Shown here: positions 32,980 to 41,735 of the stretch, in pieces | Layout of the letters: each line of letters opens with the position of its first letter | Position numbering within the stretch: the stretch's first letter is position 1 | Origin: Hymenobacter fodinae | Lineage (GTDB): Bacteria > Bacteroidota > Bacteroidia > Cytophagales > Hymenobacteraceae | Direction: 5' to 3' | Length of the DNA stretch: 64,000 nt | NCBI RefSeq assembly: GCF_004745825.1 | Contig: NZ_SRLA01000002.1 | Coordinates: 744,001 to 808,000 of the forward strand | Program-made: the position numbers and the translations under genes | Notes under the pieces: generated by a model | Database searches by the model: none | What the model saw: the letters and a program-made list of their open reading frames with translations, nothing else | What the model was told of the DNA's origin: nothing

Positions 32980-35151
32980 CTAGCGGCCGCCGGGCGGGCA
33001 GTTTTCCTTGAGGAACTTGGTGTAGGTAGATGCCAGGTGGCGGGTGGTGCCTTCACCCTCCGAGATGCCGTGGGTCCGGTTGGGGTAGGCCATCAGCTGG
33101 AAGGTTTTGTTGTTTTTTACCAGCTCGTTAATCATCTGCTCGGCGTTGTTGTAGTGCACGTTGTCGTCGCCGGTGCCGTGGATGAGCAGCAGGTTACCAC
33201 GCAGGTTTTTGGCGTGGGCTAGCGGCGAGTTATCTACGAAGTAATGCTTGTCTTCGGGCAGTAGGCCCATGTAGCGCTCCTGGTAGATATTATCGTAGTT
33301 GAGCTGGTTGTCAACGGCCGCAATAGAAATACCCGTTTTGTAGATCTGCGGATATTGGAACAGCAGGTTGAGGGTAGAAGAACCCCCGCCGCTCCAGCCC
33401 CACACGGCCACGCGGCTGGTATCCACAAAGCTGTTTTTCAGCACTTCCTTGGCGCCCATGGCCTGGTCGCGGATGTTGAGGCTACCAATATTGTGATAGA
33501 TGGCCTTACGGAACTCGCGGCCACGCGGCGCCGGGGCCCCACGGTTTTCCAAGGAAGCATATATGTAGCCATCATCGGCCATGCTGCCTTGGTAAAGGCG
33601 GTTGAAGCCCGTGCCGAAGCGGTCGGTCACGGTTTGGCTGGCAGGCTCCCCGTACACATAGAACACGATGGGGTATTTCTTGGCGGGGTCGAAGTTGGTG
33701 GGCTTCACCATCCAGCCGTCCAGGGTCACGCCATCGGCGGTTTTCACCTGGAAGAACTCCACTTTCGGCAGTTTCATGCTCTTGGCCTGGGCGGGCGTTT
33801 CGCCGCCATTCAGGCGCTGGTGGGCGGGCAGAGAAACTACATCGGCCACGGGAAATACCGTGCTGCTAGAGTAGTTGTGCAGGGCAATTTTACCATTGGG
33901 AGAGATGTCGTAGCTATGCGAGCCGGCCAGGTTCTGGGGCGTCACGCGGGCGGCTTTACCACCTTTCAAGGGCACCTGGTAGAGGTAGGTTTGGGTAGCA
34001 TTGGTGGGGGAGGCCATGAAGTAAATCGTGCCGGCCTTCTCATCAATGTTCTCAATGCTGATAACGTCGTAGTCGCCCTTGGTCAGCAGGGTGGCTTTGC
34101 CTTTGCGGTCGATGTTATACAGGTGGCGCCAGCCGTCCTTCTCACTCGACCACACGAAGCTCTTGCCGCCGTTGATCCAGTTCCAGCCCACGGCGCCTTC
34201 CTTGGCGTCAATCCAGGCCTTGTCGGTTTCGCTGTAGAGTGGGCGCACGGCTCCGCTGGAGGCAGTAGCCATCATAAGCTTGCTCTCGTTCTGGCGGCGG
34301 TTCAGCTGCTGCAGAATCAGCTCGTCGTTGCCGGCCCACTCCATGCGGGGGATGTAGTGCTGCACGGCGTCGCCGGGCACGTCCATCCACTTGGTAGCGC
34401 CCCCGGTCACGGGCACCACGCCCACGCGGCAGCGGCTGGGGTCTTCGCCTACTACGGGGTACTCCACCGGAATGGTGAAAGGGTAGAGGGCGTCGGTGGT
34501 ATTCAGCATCAAGTAGTTGCGGGTCTTGGTGGCATCAAGCTGCCAGTAGGCCAGTTTCTGCCCGTCGGGGCTCCAGCGGAAACCGTCGCGGCAGTCCAGC
34601 TCTTCTTCATACACCCAGTCAAAGGTGCCGTTGATGAGGCCCGTGGTGCCGTCGGTGGTGAGTGGGGTGATAGTATTGTCGGCGAGGTTCTCCACGAAGA
34701 GGTTATGCTCGCTCACGTAGGCCACTTTGCTGCCATCGGGCGAGAACTTGGCAAACATCAGCGACGACTCGGGGCGGCCTTTGCCCAGCTGGGTCAGCTT
34801 CTTGCCGTCGAGGTTATACACCCAGTAGTCGCCGCGGGTATCGTAGCGCCATACTTTCTTGGTGTTGGTATTGAGCAGCACCTGGCGGCCATTGTCGGAG
34901 AAGGCGAAGCGCCGCACTTTCAGCGGGGCCGACTGCCCGGCCGGGGTCAGCTGCTCTTTGCTGATGAGGGTGGTGGATTTGCTCGGGTCGCGGGCGTCGA
35001 GCTGCACGATTTCGTCGTTCTGCGTCCGCATGTAGCCGTAGCCATCTTTGGTCCATTGGGTGCCCGGACCTACTTGTGCCAGCGCGGCGGATGCTCCCGT
35101 TAGCAGAAGGAGAGCAGCCAGGCCGAGGCGGCGTACTGTGTGTTGTAGCAT
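32980..35151 (-). CDS. Dipeptidyl peptidase IV (S9B family)
   Basis: A 723-aa periplasmic protease. Signal peptide 1-25 (LALLLLTGASAALA), N-terminal eight-bladed propeller including DWVYEEELDCRDGFRWSPDG, whose EE pair anchors the substrate N-terminus as in DPP-IV, then an alpha/beta hydrolase domain with Ser587 (GWSGGGSS), Asp662 or 663 (GTGDDNVH) and His694 (RTHGISEG). It releases Xaa-Pro or Xaa-Ala dipeptides from peptides taken up after external proteolysis. The length is normal. Confidence 0.94.
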   Translation of the reverse strand: MLQHTVRRLGLAALLLLTGASAALAQVGPGTQWTKDGYGYMRTQNDEIVQLDARDPSKSTTLISKEQLTPAGQSAPLKVRRFAFSDNGRQVLLNTNTKKVWRYDTRGDYWVYNLDGKKLTQLGKGRPESSLMFAKFSPDGSKVAYVSEHNLFVENLADNTITPLTTDGTTGLINGTFDWVYEEELDCRDGFRWSPDGQKLAYWQLDATKTRNYLMLNTTDALYPFTIPVEYPVVGEDPSRCRVGVVPVTGGATKWMDVPGDAVQHYIPRMEWAGNDELILQQLNRRQNESKLMMATASSGAVRPLYSETDKAWIDAKEGAVGWNWINGGKSFVWSSEKDGWRHLYNIDRKGKATLLTKGDYDVISIENIDEKAGTIYFMASPTNATQTYLYQVPLKGGKAARVTPQNLAGSHSYDISPNGKIALHNYSSSTVFPVADVVSLPAHQRLNGGETPAQAKSMKLPKVEFFQVKTADGVTLDGWMVKPTNFDPAKKYPIVFYVYGEPASQTVTDRFGTGFNRLYQGSMADDGYIYASLENRGAPAPRGREFRKAIYHNIGSLNIRDQAMGAKEVLKNSFVDTSRVAVWGWSGGGSSTLNLLFQYPQIYKTGISIAAVDNQLNYDNIYQERYMGLLPEDKHYFVDNSPLAHAKNLRGNLLLIHGTGDDNVHYNNAEQMINELVKNNKTFQLMAYPNRTHGISEGEGTTRHLASTYTKFLKENCPPGGR

Positions 35152-35350
35152 GTAGGAAAAGAAGGATTTGAAAGCTGAAATTACAGGTTATCGGCCGAAG
35201 CCGAAACGGCTGGGCAGGTGAGGACTGGCTACGCTGGGCCTATCGAGCTGGGGGCCGCCGTGTTGAGGTTAGACACCCGATGGGCGTCAGCGTTGCAGCG
35301 CCAGGCATACTCAGTCGCAACTTTTTACATCGTCACCTAATGCTATGCCA

Positions 35351-36292
35351 CTAGTCTTGCACCGGCTCTAGGGGAAGGGCCGCGGCCACCGGCTGGGCTT
35401 TGGGCTTGCGGCTCACCAGGAATACTCCGCCAAAAATGAGCAGCGCCTGCAGGGCCTTGGCGGGCGTAAGGGTGTCCTTGCCAAGGCTCACGGCAATAAG
35501 TACCGCCAGCGCTGGCTGCAGGTAAATGTAGGCCCCCAGCAATGAGGGCGAAGCGTACTTTAAGGCCCAATTGTTAAGCAAGTAAGCCAGGATGGTCAGA
35601 CACACCACCATGTACCCAATGGCCAGCCAGATGCTCAGAGGAAAGCTGGCGTAGTCGGGTTGCTGCACTTGCTGCCAGCCGGCCGGCACCGCCAGCACGG
35701 CCCCCACTAGGAAAATGCGCGCCAGCACCGTGAACGGGTGATACTTGCGCATGAGAGGCATTACAATCACCAGGTACACTCCGAAGGCCGTGGCGTTGAG
35801 CAGGATGAAGATATTACCCAGCATAGTATCCTGACCCGGTGCAGCTGCCGGACCATGCCCTCGGCCCAGAATGATGAGCGCCGCCCCCACGCCCGCTAGG
35901 CCTATACCCAGCAGTCGGGGCAGCGTCAGCCGCTCCCCGAGCAAGACCACCGAGGCCAGCACCGTCACGATAGGAGCCACCGTCTGAATGAGAGAGGCGT
36001 TGATAGGAGAGGTGAGATTCAGGCCGGAAAAGAAAAGGAGCTGGTTCAGTCCGATACCCAGGAAGCCACAGGCAATGGCGCGCAGGTTATCGGCGCGCCC
36101 GATGATACGGTCCTGAGGGGCAACTATCCGGCTCAAAATACCGAAGAAGAGGGTAGCCCCCACAATGCGCAGCAGCACCAGTCCGAATGGCCCCATGTAG
36201 CGCGGCATCACATCCTTGGAGATGCTGTAGTTGGCGGCGTAAATCAGGGCCACCACAAATAAAGCGGCATGAACTTGGACGGCATTTTTCAT
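35351..36292 (-). CDS. EamA-family drug/metabolite transporter
   Basis: A 313-aa DMT transporter from the ATG at 36292; an upstream in-frame ATG adds 20 charged residues that do not fit. Ten membrane helices in two EamA repeats; recognisable segments are MGPFGLVLLRIVGATLFFG, SLIQTVAPIVTVLASVVLLGERLT and the second repeat NWALKYASPSLLGAYIYLQPALAVL. Substrate is not predictable. A TACCTTTA box ends 6 bases before the ATG. Confidence 0.9.
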   Translation of the reverse strand: MKNAVQVHAALFVVALIYAANYSISKDVMPRYMGPFGLVLLRIVGATLFFGILSRIVAPQDRIIGRADNLRAIACGFLGIGLNQLLFFSGLNLTSPINASLIQTVAPIVTVLASVVLLGERLTLPRLLGIGLAGVGAALIILGRGHGPAAAPGQDTMLGNIFILLNATAFGVYLVIVMPLMRKYHPFTVLARIFLVGAVLAVPAGWQQVQQPDYASFPLSIWLAIGYMVVCLTILAYLLNNWALKYASPSLLGAYIYLQPALAVLIAVSLGKDTLTPAKALQALLIFGGVFLVSRKPKAQPVAAALPLEPVQD

Positions 36293-36298
36293 GGGCCG

Positions 36299-36306
36299 TA
36301 AAGGTA
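36299..36306 (-). promoter_or_regulatory. -7-like element directly before the EamA gene
   Basis: TACCTTTA on the minus strand, 6 bases before the ATG; a leaderless transcript is possible. Confidence 0.4.
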
Positions 36307-36391
36307 GCGCCAGCCGCCACTTCCGTTCTGCGTTTCGTAGAACGATTTTCATAGTAAGAGAGGCCTAGGCCAGTAGTATGAGGACTACAGA

Positions 36392-36487
36392 CCGTCATGT
36401 CGTGCTGATCGAGACATCTCGCTCGAACCGTTAGGTTACTATGGCAGCGTCAGCACGCGAGATGTCTCGACCAGCTCGACATGACGG
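36392..36487. repeat. Inverted repeat with 31-base arms
   Basis: Arms 36392-36422 and 36457-36487 differ at two positions and flank a 34-base loop; the core is GAGACATCTCGC and its complement. It lies between the divergent EamA and rarA genes and resembles the other dispersed repeats in design (arm ends in GTCAT). Confidence 0.8.
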
Positions 36488-36540
36488 GCTTTATTAGTCG
36501 TTGACCTGCGTTTACACCTCTCTCCCTACCTGGCCTACGC

Positions 36541-36548
36541 TACCTTTG
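36541..36548 (+). promoter_or_regulatory. -7 element of rarA
   Basis: TACCTTTG, exact consensus, 19 bases before the ATG at 36568. Confidence 0.55.
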
Positions 36549-36567
36549 CCTCACAATCCCCCTCGCT

Positions 36568-37908
36568 ATGTCAACCGGCTCACTTTTCGATTCTGATCCT
36601 CAACCCGCATCGCAGCCCGCTGCTTACACGCCCCGGCCGGGTGCGCCCCTGGCCGAGCGAATGCGCCCGCGCACCCTGGAGGAATACGCTGGGCAGCAAC
36701 ACCTCATTGGGCCTGAGGGCGTACTGCGGCGCTACCTGAACGCCGGCCGCTTGCCCAGCCTGATCTTGTGGGGCCCGCCGGGTGTTGGTAAAACCACGCT
36801 TGCTAACCTGCTGGCCCAGGAGCTAGGCCAGCCCTTCGCCTCCCTGAGCGCCGTGAATGCCGGCGTGAAAGACGTGCGCGACGTGATTGAGAAAGCCAAG
36901 CGCCAGCGCGGTACGGTGCTGTTTATTGATGAGATTCACCGCTTCAGCAAGTCGCAGCAGGATGCGCTGCTGGGCGCGGTGGAGCAGGGCATCGTCACGC
37001 TGATTGGGGCTACCACCGAAAACCCCTCGTTCGAGGTAATTCCGGCCGTGCTGAGTCGGGCGCAAGTGTACGTGCTGGAGCCGCTCAGCAAAGAGGTGCT
37101 GACTGGCCTAGTAGACAAAGCTCTGGCCGAAGACGAGATTCTGAAACAGAAAAAGGTGCGGGTAGCCGAGTATGGGGCTTTGCTGATGATTTCCGGGGGC
37201 GATGCACGTAAGCTGCTCAACCTGTTGGAGATTGTAGTGGAAGCCAGTCGTCCCGACCCTAAATACGGTGAAATCGTCATTACCGACGAGGGTGTGCAGC
37301 AGCTAGCCCAGCAACACCTCGCCCGTTACGACAAAGGCGGCGAAATGCACTACGATGTCATTTCGGCCTTCATCAAAAGCATCCGCGGCTCCGACCCCAA
37401 TGCGGCCTTGTACTACCTGGCCGTCATGCTGGAAGGTGGCGAAGACGTGAAGTTCATTGCTCGCCGTCTGCTCATCTTGGCCTCTGAAGACGTAGGCCTA
37501 GCCAACCCTAATGCGCTTATTCTGGCCCAAAGCTGCTTCCAGGCCGTGACCGTTATTGGCATGCCGGAGTCGGATATTATTCTGGGCCAGACGGTGGTTT
37601 ACCTTGCCACCTCGCCTAAGAGCAACGCCAGCTATAAAGCCATCCGGGAAGCGCGGGCTTTGGTGCGCCAGCAAGGCGTGCAGCCCGTGCCCATTCCGTT
37701 GCGCAACGCCCCCACCAAGCTCATGGAGGAACTGGGCTACGGCAACAGCTACCTATATTCTCACGACTACGAGGGCAACTTCGCCTATCAGGAATTCATG
37801 CCCGAGCAACTCAGCGGCCGCGTCTTTTACCACCCCGGCCACAACCCCGCCGAAACCAAAGCTCAGGAGCGCCTGCGCCACCTCTGGGGTGAGAAGTATG
37901 GGTATTGA
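36568..37908 (+). CDS. rarA: Replication-associated recombination protein A (RarA/MgsA)
   Basis: A 446-aa AAA+ ATPase. Walker A GPPGVGKT at 69-76, Walker B LFIDEIH at 118-124, sensor GATTENPSFEV, and C-terminal family blocks (SFIKSIRGSDPNAALYYLAVMLEGGEDVKFIARRLLILASEDVGLANP, then GNSYLYSHDYEGNFAYQEFMPEQL). RarA acts as a tetramer at stalled replication forks together with SSB and RecA. Standard length and all motifs present. Confidence 0.96.
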   Translation: MSTGSLFDSDPQPASQPAAYTPRPGAPLAERMRPRTLEEYAGQQHLIGPEGVLRRYLNAGRLPSLILWGPPGVGKTTLANLLAQELGQPFASLSAVNAGVKDVRDVIEKAKRQRGTVLFIDEIHRFSKSQQDALLGAVEQGIVTLIGATTENPSFEVIPAVLSRAQVYVLEPLSKEVLTGLVDKALAEDEILKQKKVRVAEYGALLMISGGDARKLLNLLEIVVEASRPDPKYGEIVITDEGVQQLAQQHLARYDKGGEMHYDVISAFIKSIRGSDPNAALYYLAVMLEGGEDVKFIARRLLILASEDVGLANPNALILAQSCFQAVTVIGMPESDIILGQTVVYLATSPKSNASYKAIREARALVRQQGVQPVPIPLRNAPTKLMEELGYGNSYLYSHDYEGNFAYQEFMPEQLSGRVFYHPGHNPAETKAQERLRHLWGEKYGY

Positions 37909-38355
37909 GTGGTGATGAGGTGATAGGGTGATGAGGTGAAACGTGAAGAGGTGTTAGGTAAAAGCACGTCATTCCGAATATGTGACGCATCAAGCCAGTT
38001 ACCGAAGAATCTCGCGTGCTGATGTGGTCATGCTACCTACTACACCCGCACGTCATCCTGAGCGGAGCGAAGGATCTACTCACGGTAGCACGAGGCGCTA
38101 GGCCAGTCGTTCTTATTTGGCTAGATCCTTCGCTCCGCTCAGGATGACGTGCGGGTTTATTTATTCCCATTACTCCATCACCTGTCACGTTTCACCCCGT
38201 CACCCCGTCATCTTCTTACTTCATCACCCTATTACCTTATCACTCCCCACACCCTGTTCCCGCCGCAAAATGGCCGGTTGGTTGAATACCCGGCGGGGCA
38301 CTCCAAAAGCCTCTACATTTGTTAAGAGACCTACTTTGCTACTTCTTCTTTTTCA
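37909..38355. repeat. Repeat-rich spacer between rarA and sppA with nested inverted repeats
   Basis: No gene. Near the left end (37910-37950) are short GTGATGAGGTG-type repeats whose complement recurs at about 38173-38250 (CACGTTTCACC, TCATCACCCTATTACC), so the whole spacer is an outer inverted repeat around the inner 34-bp one at 38045-38155. A partial REP-like sequence (GTCATTCCGA) lies at 37968-37977. The sppA promoter must be near 38320-38350. Confidence 0.7.
38045..38155. repeat. Perfect 34-bp inverted repeat, REP-like element
   Basis: Arms 38045-38078 and 38122-38155 are exact complements, 43-base loop. The core GAGCGGAGCGAAGGATCT is the dispersed-repeat motif also seen alone at 14840-14858. 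Loop contains CTAGGCC. Confidence 0.9.
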
Positions 38356-40113
38356 ATGAGACAGTTTTTTAAATACGTGCTGGCCACACTCACCGGGCTG
38401 GTACTGTTTGCCGTGGTGGGGTTTGTGCTGCTGATTGGCTTTATCGTGGCCGCGGCTTCTTCTGATAAGGAAGTGACCGTGGCCAGTAACTCGGTGCTAG
38501 AGCTGACCCTCGATAAGCCTATCGGGGAGCGGGAGTTCAACAACCCATTTTCCAGCCTCACGGGTGGGCAGAGCAGTTCGATAGGCCTAGACGAACTGAA
38601 AGCCAGCATCCGTCGGGCTAAAGCCGACGACGACATCAAGGGCATCTTCCTAAACCTGGAGTTGGTACAGGGGGGTATGGCCTCTATGGAGGAAATCCGG
38701 CATGAGCTGCTCGACTTCAAGAAGTCAGGTAAATTCATTGTCTCGTACACCGATGCGCAGTCGGAGAAGAGCTACTACTTGGCTTCCGTGGCCGATAAGC
38801 TTTACCTGAATCCCCAGGGTACGCTGGAGTTCAACGGCCTCAGCTCCGAGACCATGTACTACAAAAACCTGTTTGACAAGCTGGGCGTGCAGGCCCAGAT
38901 CTTCCGGGTGGGTTCGTTTAAGAGTGCCGTAGAGCCCTATTTCCGCACCGGCATGTCTGACTCGGCCCGCCTGCAGACGTCGTCGTTCCTGAACTCCATC
39001 AATAATGCCATGCTGGCCGATGTATCGGCGGCGCGCAAACTGGCGCCGGCTCGCGCTAAGGTCATTTCCGACTCGATGCTGGTGCATAACGCCGACGATG
39101 CCAAGCGCCTAGGCCTGGTCACCGACCTGGGCTACTACGACCAAGCCACCGACTACATGAAGGGGAAGCTGGGCGTTAAGAAGGATAAAAAGCTCAGCCT
39201 GATATCCCTCAGTGACTACGCAAAGGCCGACGACAGCGAGGATGAAGTAAGCGGCAACCGCATTGCCGTAATTTATGCCGAAGGCGACATTGTAACCGGC
39301 AAAGGGGGCAATAACAGCATCGGTAGCACCCGCTTCGCCGAAGCCATTCGCAAAGCCCGCCTCGACGACAAGGTAAAGGCCGTGGTACTGCGCGTGAACT
39401 CGCCCGGCGGCTCCTCGCTGGCTTCTGATATCATCTACCGCGAGGTAATGCTGACTAAGAAAGTGAAACCTGTAATTGCGAGCATGTCGGACGTAGCAGC
39501 CTCTGGCGGCTACTTCATTGCCATGGGCTGCGACACCATTGTGGCTCACCCCACCACCATTACGGGCAGCATTGGCGTGTTTGGCGTACTGCCAAACATC
39601 GAGCCCCTGCTGCGCGACAAAATCGGCATCACCACCGACCGCGTAACCACCGGCAAGTTCTCCGACTTCCCCACTATCACGCGCGCCCTCACCCCGTTTG
39701 AGCAAAGCCAGTTCCAGGCTGAAATCAACCGCATCTACGCCGACTTCACTACCAAAGCTGCCGCTGGCCGCCACATGCCCGTGGAGCGCCTGCGCCGCCT
39801 AGCCTCGGGCCGGGTATGGTCGGGCACGGAAGCCAAGGCTCGTGGCCTAGTTGATGTGCTGGGCTCGTATGATGATGCCCTGCGCATTGCCGCCCGCCGC
39901 GCCAAGCTCAAGGAAGGTGACTACCGCATTCAGAAGCTGCCCCGCCAGAAGTCGTTTGCCGAATCGCTGCTCAGTAGCTTTGGGGAAGAAGCGCGTCTGC
40001 AGCTGGTGAAGCAGGAGATGGGCCCCATGTACCCCATGTATCAGCAGTACAAAACCCTCACCGAGATGAAAGGCGTACAAGCCCGGATGCCGTTCGAGAT
40101 GAACATCCAGTAA
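38356..40113 (+). CDS. sppA: Signal peptide peptidase SppA (67-kDa type)
   Basis: A 585-aa membrane protease with one N-terminal helix (VLATLTGLVLFAVVGFVLLIGFIVAAA). Two ClpP-like domains: the first carries the catalytic Lys in VGSFKSAVEPYFRTGMS; the second the catalytic Ser in MSDVAASGGYFIAMGCDTIVAHPTTITGSIGVFG. It degrades signal peptides left in the inner membrane. Full double-domain length as in E. coli; stands alone. Confidence 0.95.
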   Translation: MRQFFKYVLATLTGLVLFAVVGFVLLIGFIVAAASSDKEVTVASNSVLELTLDKPIGEREFNNPFSSLTGGQSSSIGLDELKASIRRAKADDDIKGIFLNLELVQGGMASMEEIRHELLDFKKSGKFIVSYTDAQSEKSYYLASVADKLYLNPQGTLEFNGLSSETMYYKNLFDKLGVQAQIFRVGSFKSAVEPYFRTGMSDSARLQTSSFLNSINNAMLADVSAARKLAPARAKVISDSMLVHNADDAKRLGLVTDLGYYDQATDYMKGKLGVKKDKKLSLISLSDYAKADDSEDEVSGNRIAVIYAEGDIVTGKGGNNSIGSTRFAEAIRKARLDDKVKAVVLRVNSPGGSSLASDIIYREVMLTKKVKPVIASMSDVAASGGYFIAMGCDTIVAHPTTITGSIGVFGVLPNIEPLLRDKIGITTDRVTTGKFSDFPTITRALTPFEQSQFQAEINRIYADFTTKAAAGRHMPVERLRRLASGRVWSGTEAKARGLVDVLGSYDDALRIAARRAKLKEGDYRIQKLPRQKSFAESLLSSFGEEARLQLVKQEMGPMYPMYQQYKTLTEMKGVQARMPFEMNIQ

Positions 40114-40130
40114 GCTGAACGCTTTATAAC

Positions 40131-40162
40131 AAAGGGCTGCTAGCACACGCTGGCAGCCCTTT
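40131..40162 (+). terminator. Terminator of sppA
   Basis: AAAGGGCTGCTAGC (40131-40144) pairs with GCTGGCAGCCCTTT (40149-40162), one wobble, followed by GTTTTT; 17 bases after the stop. Confidence 0.9.
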
Positions 40163-40304
40163 GTTTTTCGTACTGGCTTACATCCACCGCCTTACACTAA
40201 TTATCGCCTCAAAAAGCCCCTAATCGGCGTTTTTAGGTTGTACTTCTTCTATCGCTCGGTCTATCGTACAGATAGTACCTTGCAGCCTTAACTGAAACAC
40301 ACGC

Positions 40305-41123
40305 ATGCAGCAACTCCGCGAAGCCGCCGACTACCTCCGGCAAACTCTCCAAGATTTTCAGCCCGAAGTAGGCATCATTCTCGGTACTGGCCTAGGTGCG
40401 CTGGTAAAGGATGTGGAAGTTCAGCACAGCTTCTCGTACGCTGATATTCCGCATTTCCCGGTTTCAACGGTGGAGAGCCACGCGGGCAAGCTACTGGCCG
40501 GTACGCTGGCGGGCAAGCGGGTATTGGTGATGCACGGCCGCTTTCACTACTACGAAGGCTACACTATGCAGCAAGTGGTGTTTCCGGTGCGCGTGATGAA
40601 GCTGCTGGGCATCGAGAAGCTGTTCGTGAGCAACGCCGCCGGTGGCCTAGACCCCGACTTCGACTACTCCGACCTGATGCTGATTGAGGACCACCTCAAC
40701 CTGCAGCCCACCAACCCGCTCATCGGTAAGAACTACGACGAACTAGGCCCCCGCTTCCCCGATATGATGGAGCCCTACGACCTGGGCCTGCTGCGCCTGG
40801 CCGAAGAAGCCGCCCAGGAACTCGGCCTAGGCCAGTACATGCGCCGCGGGGTGTACGCCAGCCTCTCGGGGCCCATGCTGGAAACTCCCGCCGAGTACCG
40901 GTACTTGCGCACCATTGGTGCTGATGCCGTGGGCATGAGCACCACGCCCGAGGTTATTGCCGCCGTGCAAATGAGCCTGCCCGTACTGGCCGTGTCCGTC
41001 ATCACGGATCTGGCCTCGCCGGGCAAACTCAAGAAGGTAGATATTGCCGACATTCTGCGCACCGCCGCCGTAGCCGAGCCCCGCCTAACGGCCCTGTTCC
41101 GCCGGGTGCTGGAGAAACTGTAA
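40305..41123 (+). CDS. Purine nucleoside phosphorylase
   Basis: A 272-aa trimeric-type PNP. IILGTGLGALV binds phosphate, VESHAGKLLAG and MHGRFHYYEGY follow, then SNAAGGLDPDF, SLSGPMLETPAEYRYLR and GADAVGMSTTPEVIAA, the family signature with the purine-binding Glu/Asn region. It splits inosine and guanosine to base plus ribose-1-phosphate for salvage. A near -7 box (TACCTTGC) is at 40276-40283. Confidence 0.95.
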   Translation: MQQLREAADYLRQTLQDFQPEVGIILGTGLGALVKDVEVQHSFSYADIPHFPVSTVESHAGKLLAGTLAGKRVLVMHGRFHYYEGYTMQQVVFPVRVMKLLGIEKLFVSNAAGGLDPDFDYSDLMLIEDHLNLQPTNPLIGKNYDELGPRFPDMMEPYDLGLLRLAEEAAQELGLGQYMRRGVYASLSGPMLETPAEYRYLRTIGADAVGMSTTPEVIAAVQMSLPVLAVSVITDLASPGKLKKVDIADILRTAAVAEPRLTALFRRVLEKL

Positions 41124-41134
41124 AAGGTAACCAC

Positions 41135-41198
41135 AGGCCTAGTCACAAAAAAGACCGCTCCATTACGTAATGGGGCGGTCTTTTTTGTGACTAGGCCT
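41135..41198. terminator. 64-bp near-perfect palindrome, bidirectional terminator
   Basis: Arms 41135-41166 and 41167-41198 are complementary except one wobble, with no loop bases between them. Each arm carries a run of six A or T next to the GC-rich core. The outer ends are AGGCCTAG/CTAGGCCT, and the right end overlaps the stop codon of the lipoprotein gene. Confidence 0.88.
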
Positions 41199-41652
41199 AT
41201 TGCGTATTTCTGAAGCTGAACACCTCGCGCTGGCCCGCTTTATTCAGGCGGCTGTACATCAGGGTCTCGGTACCCCCACCCTCCAGTGTATATTCCTGCG
41301 CATCTCCTTTATGATCGGTCAGGTGCAGAGTGCTGTTATCCGAGCCCATGAGCATGTACTTTCCTTTGTACTCAGTGCCGTCGGCGACGAGAGTTTGAGT
41401 ATAGGTGCCGTCTGAATGGAAACGCATTGTATAGCGGTCCTTGATAGCGGCTCCGCGCGTAATCTGCCCAGCTATAGCAACTTCCTGCAGCCACCACGTA
41501 TCAGAGCGGGTAAGCATAGCAGTAGTAAAAGGCTCCTTAGGCGGTGGAGCACAGCCGCAGGTAGGTTCATGAAAGATGCCGCAACTGCTGACTAGGCCAG
41601 TAACCAACACTAGCAGTAGGAATAGGAGGGGAGTAGTACGCGTACGCAGCAT
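41197..41652 (-). CDS. Small lipoprotein of unknown function (lipocalin-like pattern)
   Basis: A 151-aa lipoprotein from the ATG at 41652, chosen because it starts a proper signal peptide ending VSSC (Cys24); an upstream in-frame start adds 15 residues without function. Mature part: WWLQEVAIAGQ, then YTMRFHSDGTYTQTLVADGTEYKGKYMLMGSDNSTLHLTD, an antiparallel pattern like lipocalin-type or META-like domains. Its stop codon lies inside the palindromic terminator. Confidence 0.7.
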   Translation of the reverse strand: MLRTRTTPLLFLLLVLVTGLVSSCGIFHEPTCGCAPPPKEPFTTAMLTRSDTWWLQEVAIAGQITRGAAIKDRYTMRFHSDGTYTQTLVADGTEYKGKYMLMGSDNSTLHLTDHKGDAQEYTLEGGGTETLMYSRLNKAGQREVFSFRNTQ

Positions 41653-41735
41653 ATAACCATCAAGTAAAAGTGGATAGATAACACAAGGAGCTATCAATTA
41701 TCTCAAAGGTTGTATGCATCCTAAAAAATGCGGTG

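Noticed and set aside
33355..35103. A 582-codon open frame on the plus strand opposite the DPP-IV gene
   Set aside because: It is antisense to a clear protease with all motifs; its residue make-up (Val/Gly/His-rich) is the typical shadow of high-GC third positions.
36392..38155. Paired repeats near rarA as a possible CRISPR array
   Set aside because: The copies are inverted and unequal, with no regular spacers and no cas gene nearby.
38117..38359. An 80-codon frame inside the repeat-rich spacer before sppA
   Set aside because: It runs through the inverted-repeat arms and overlaps the sppA start; codons have no protein-like pattern.
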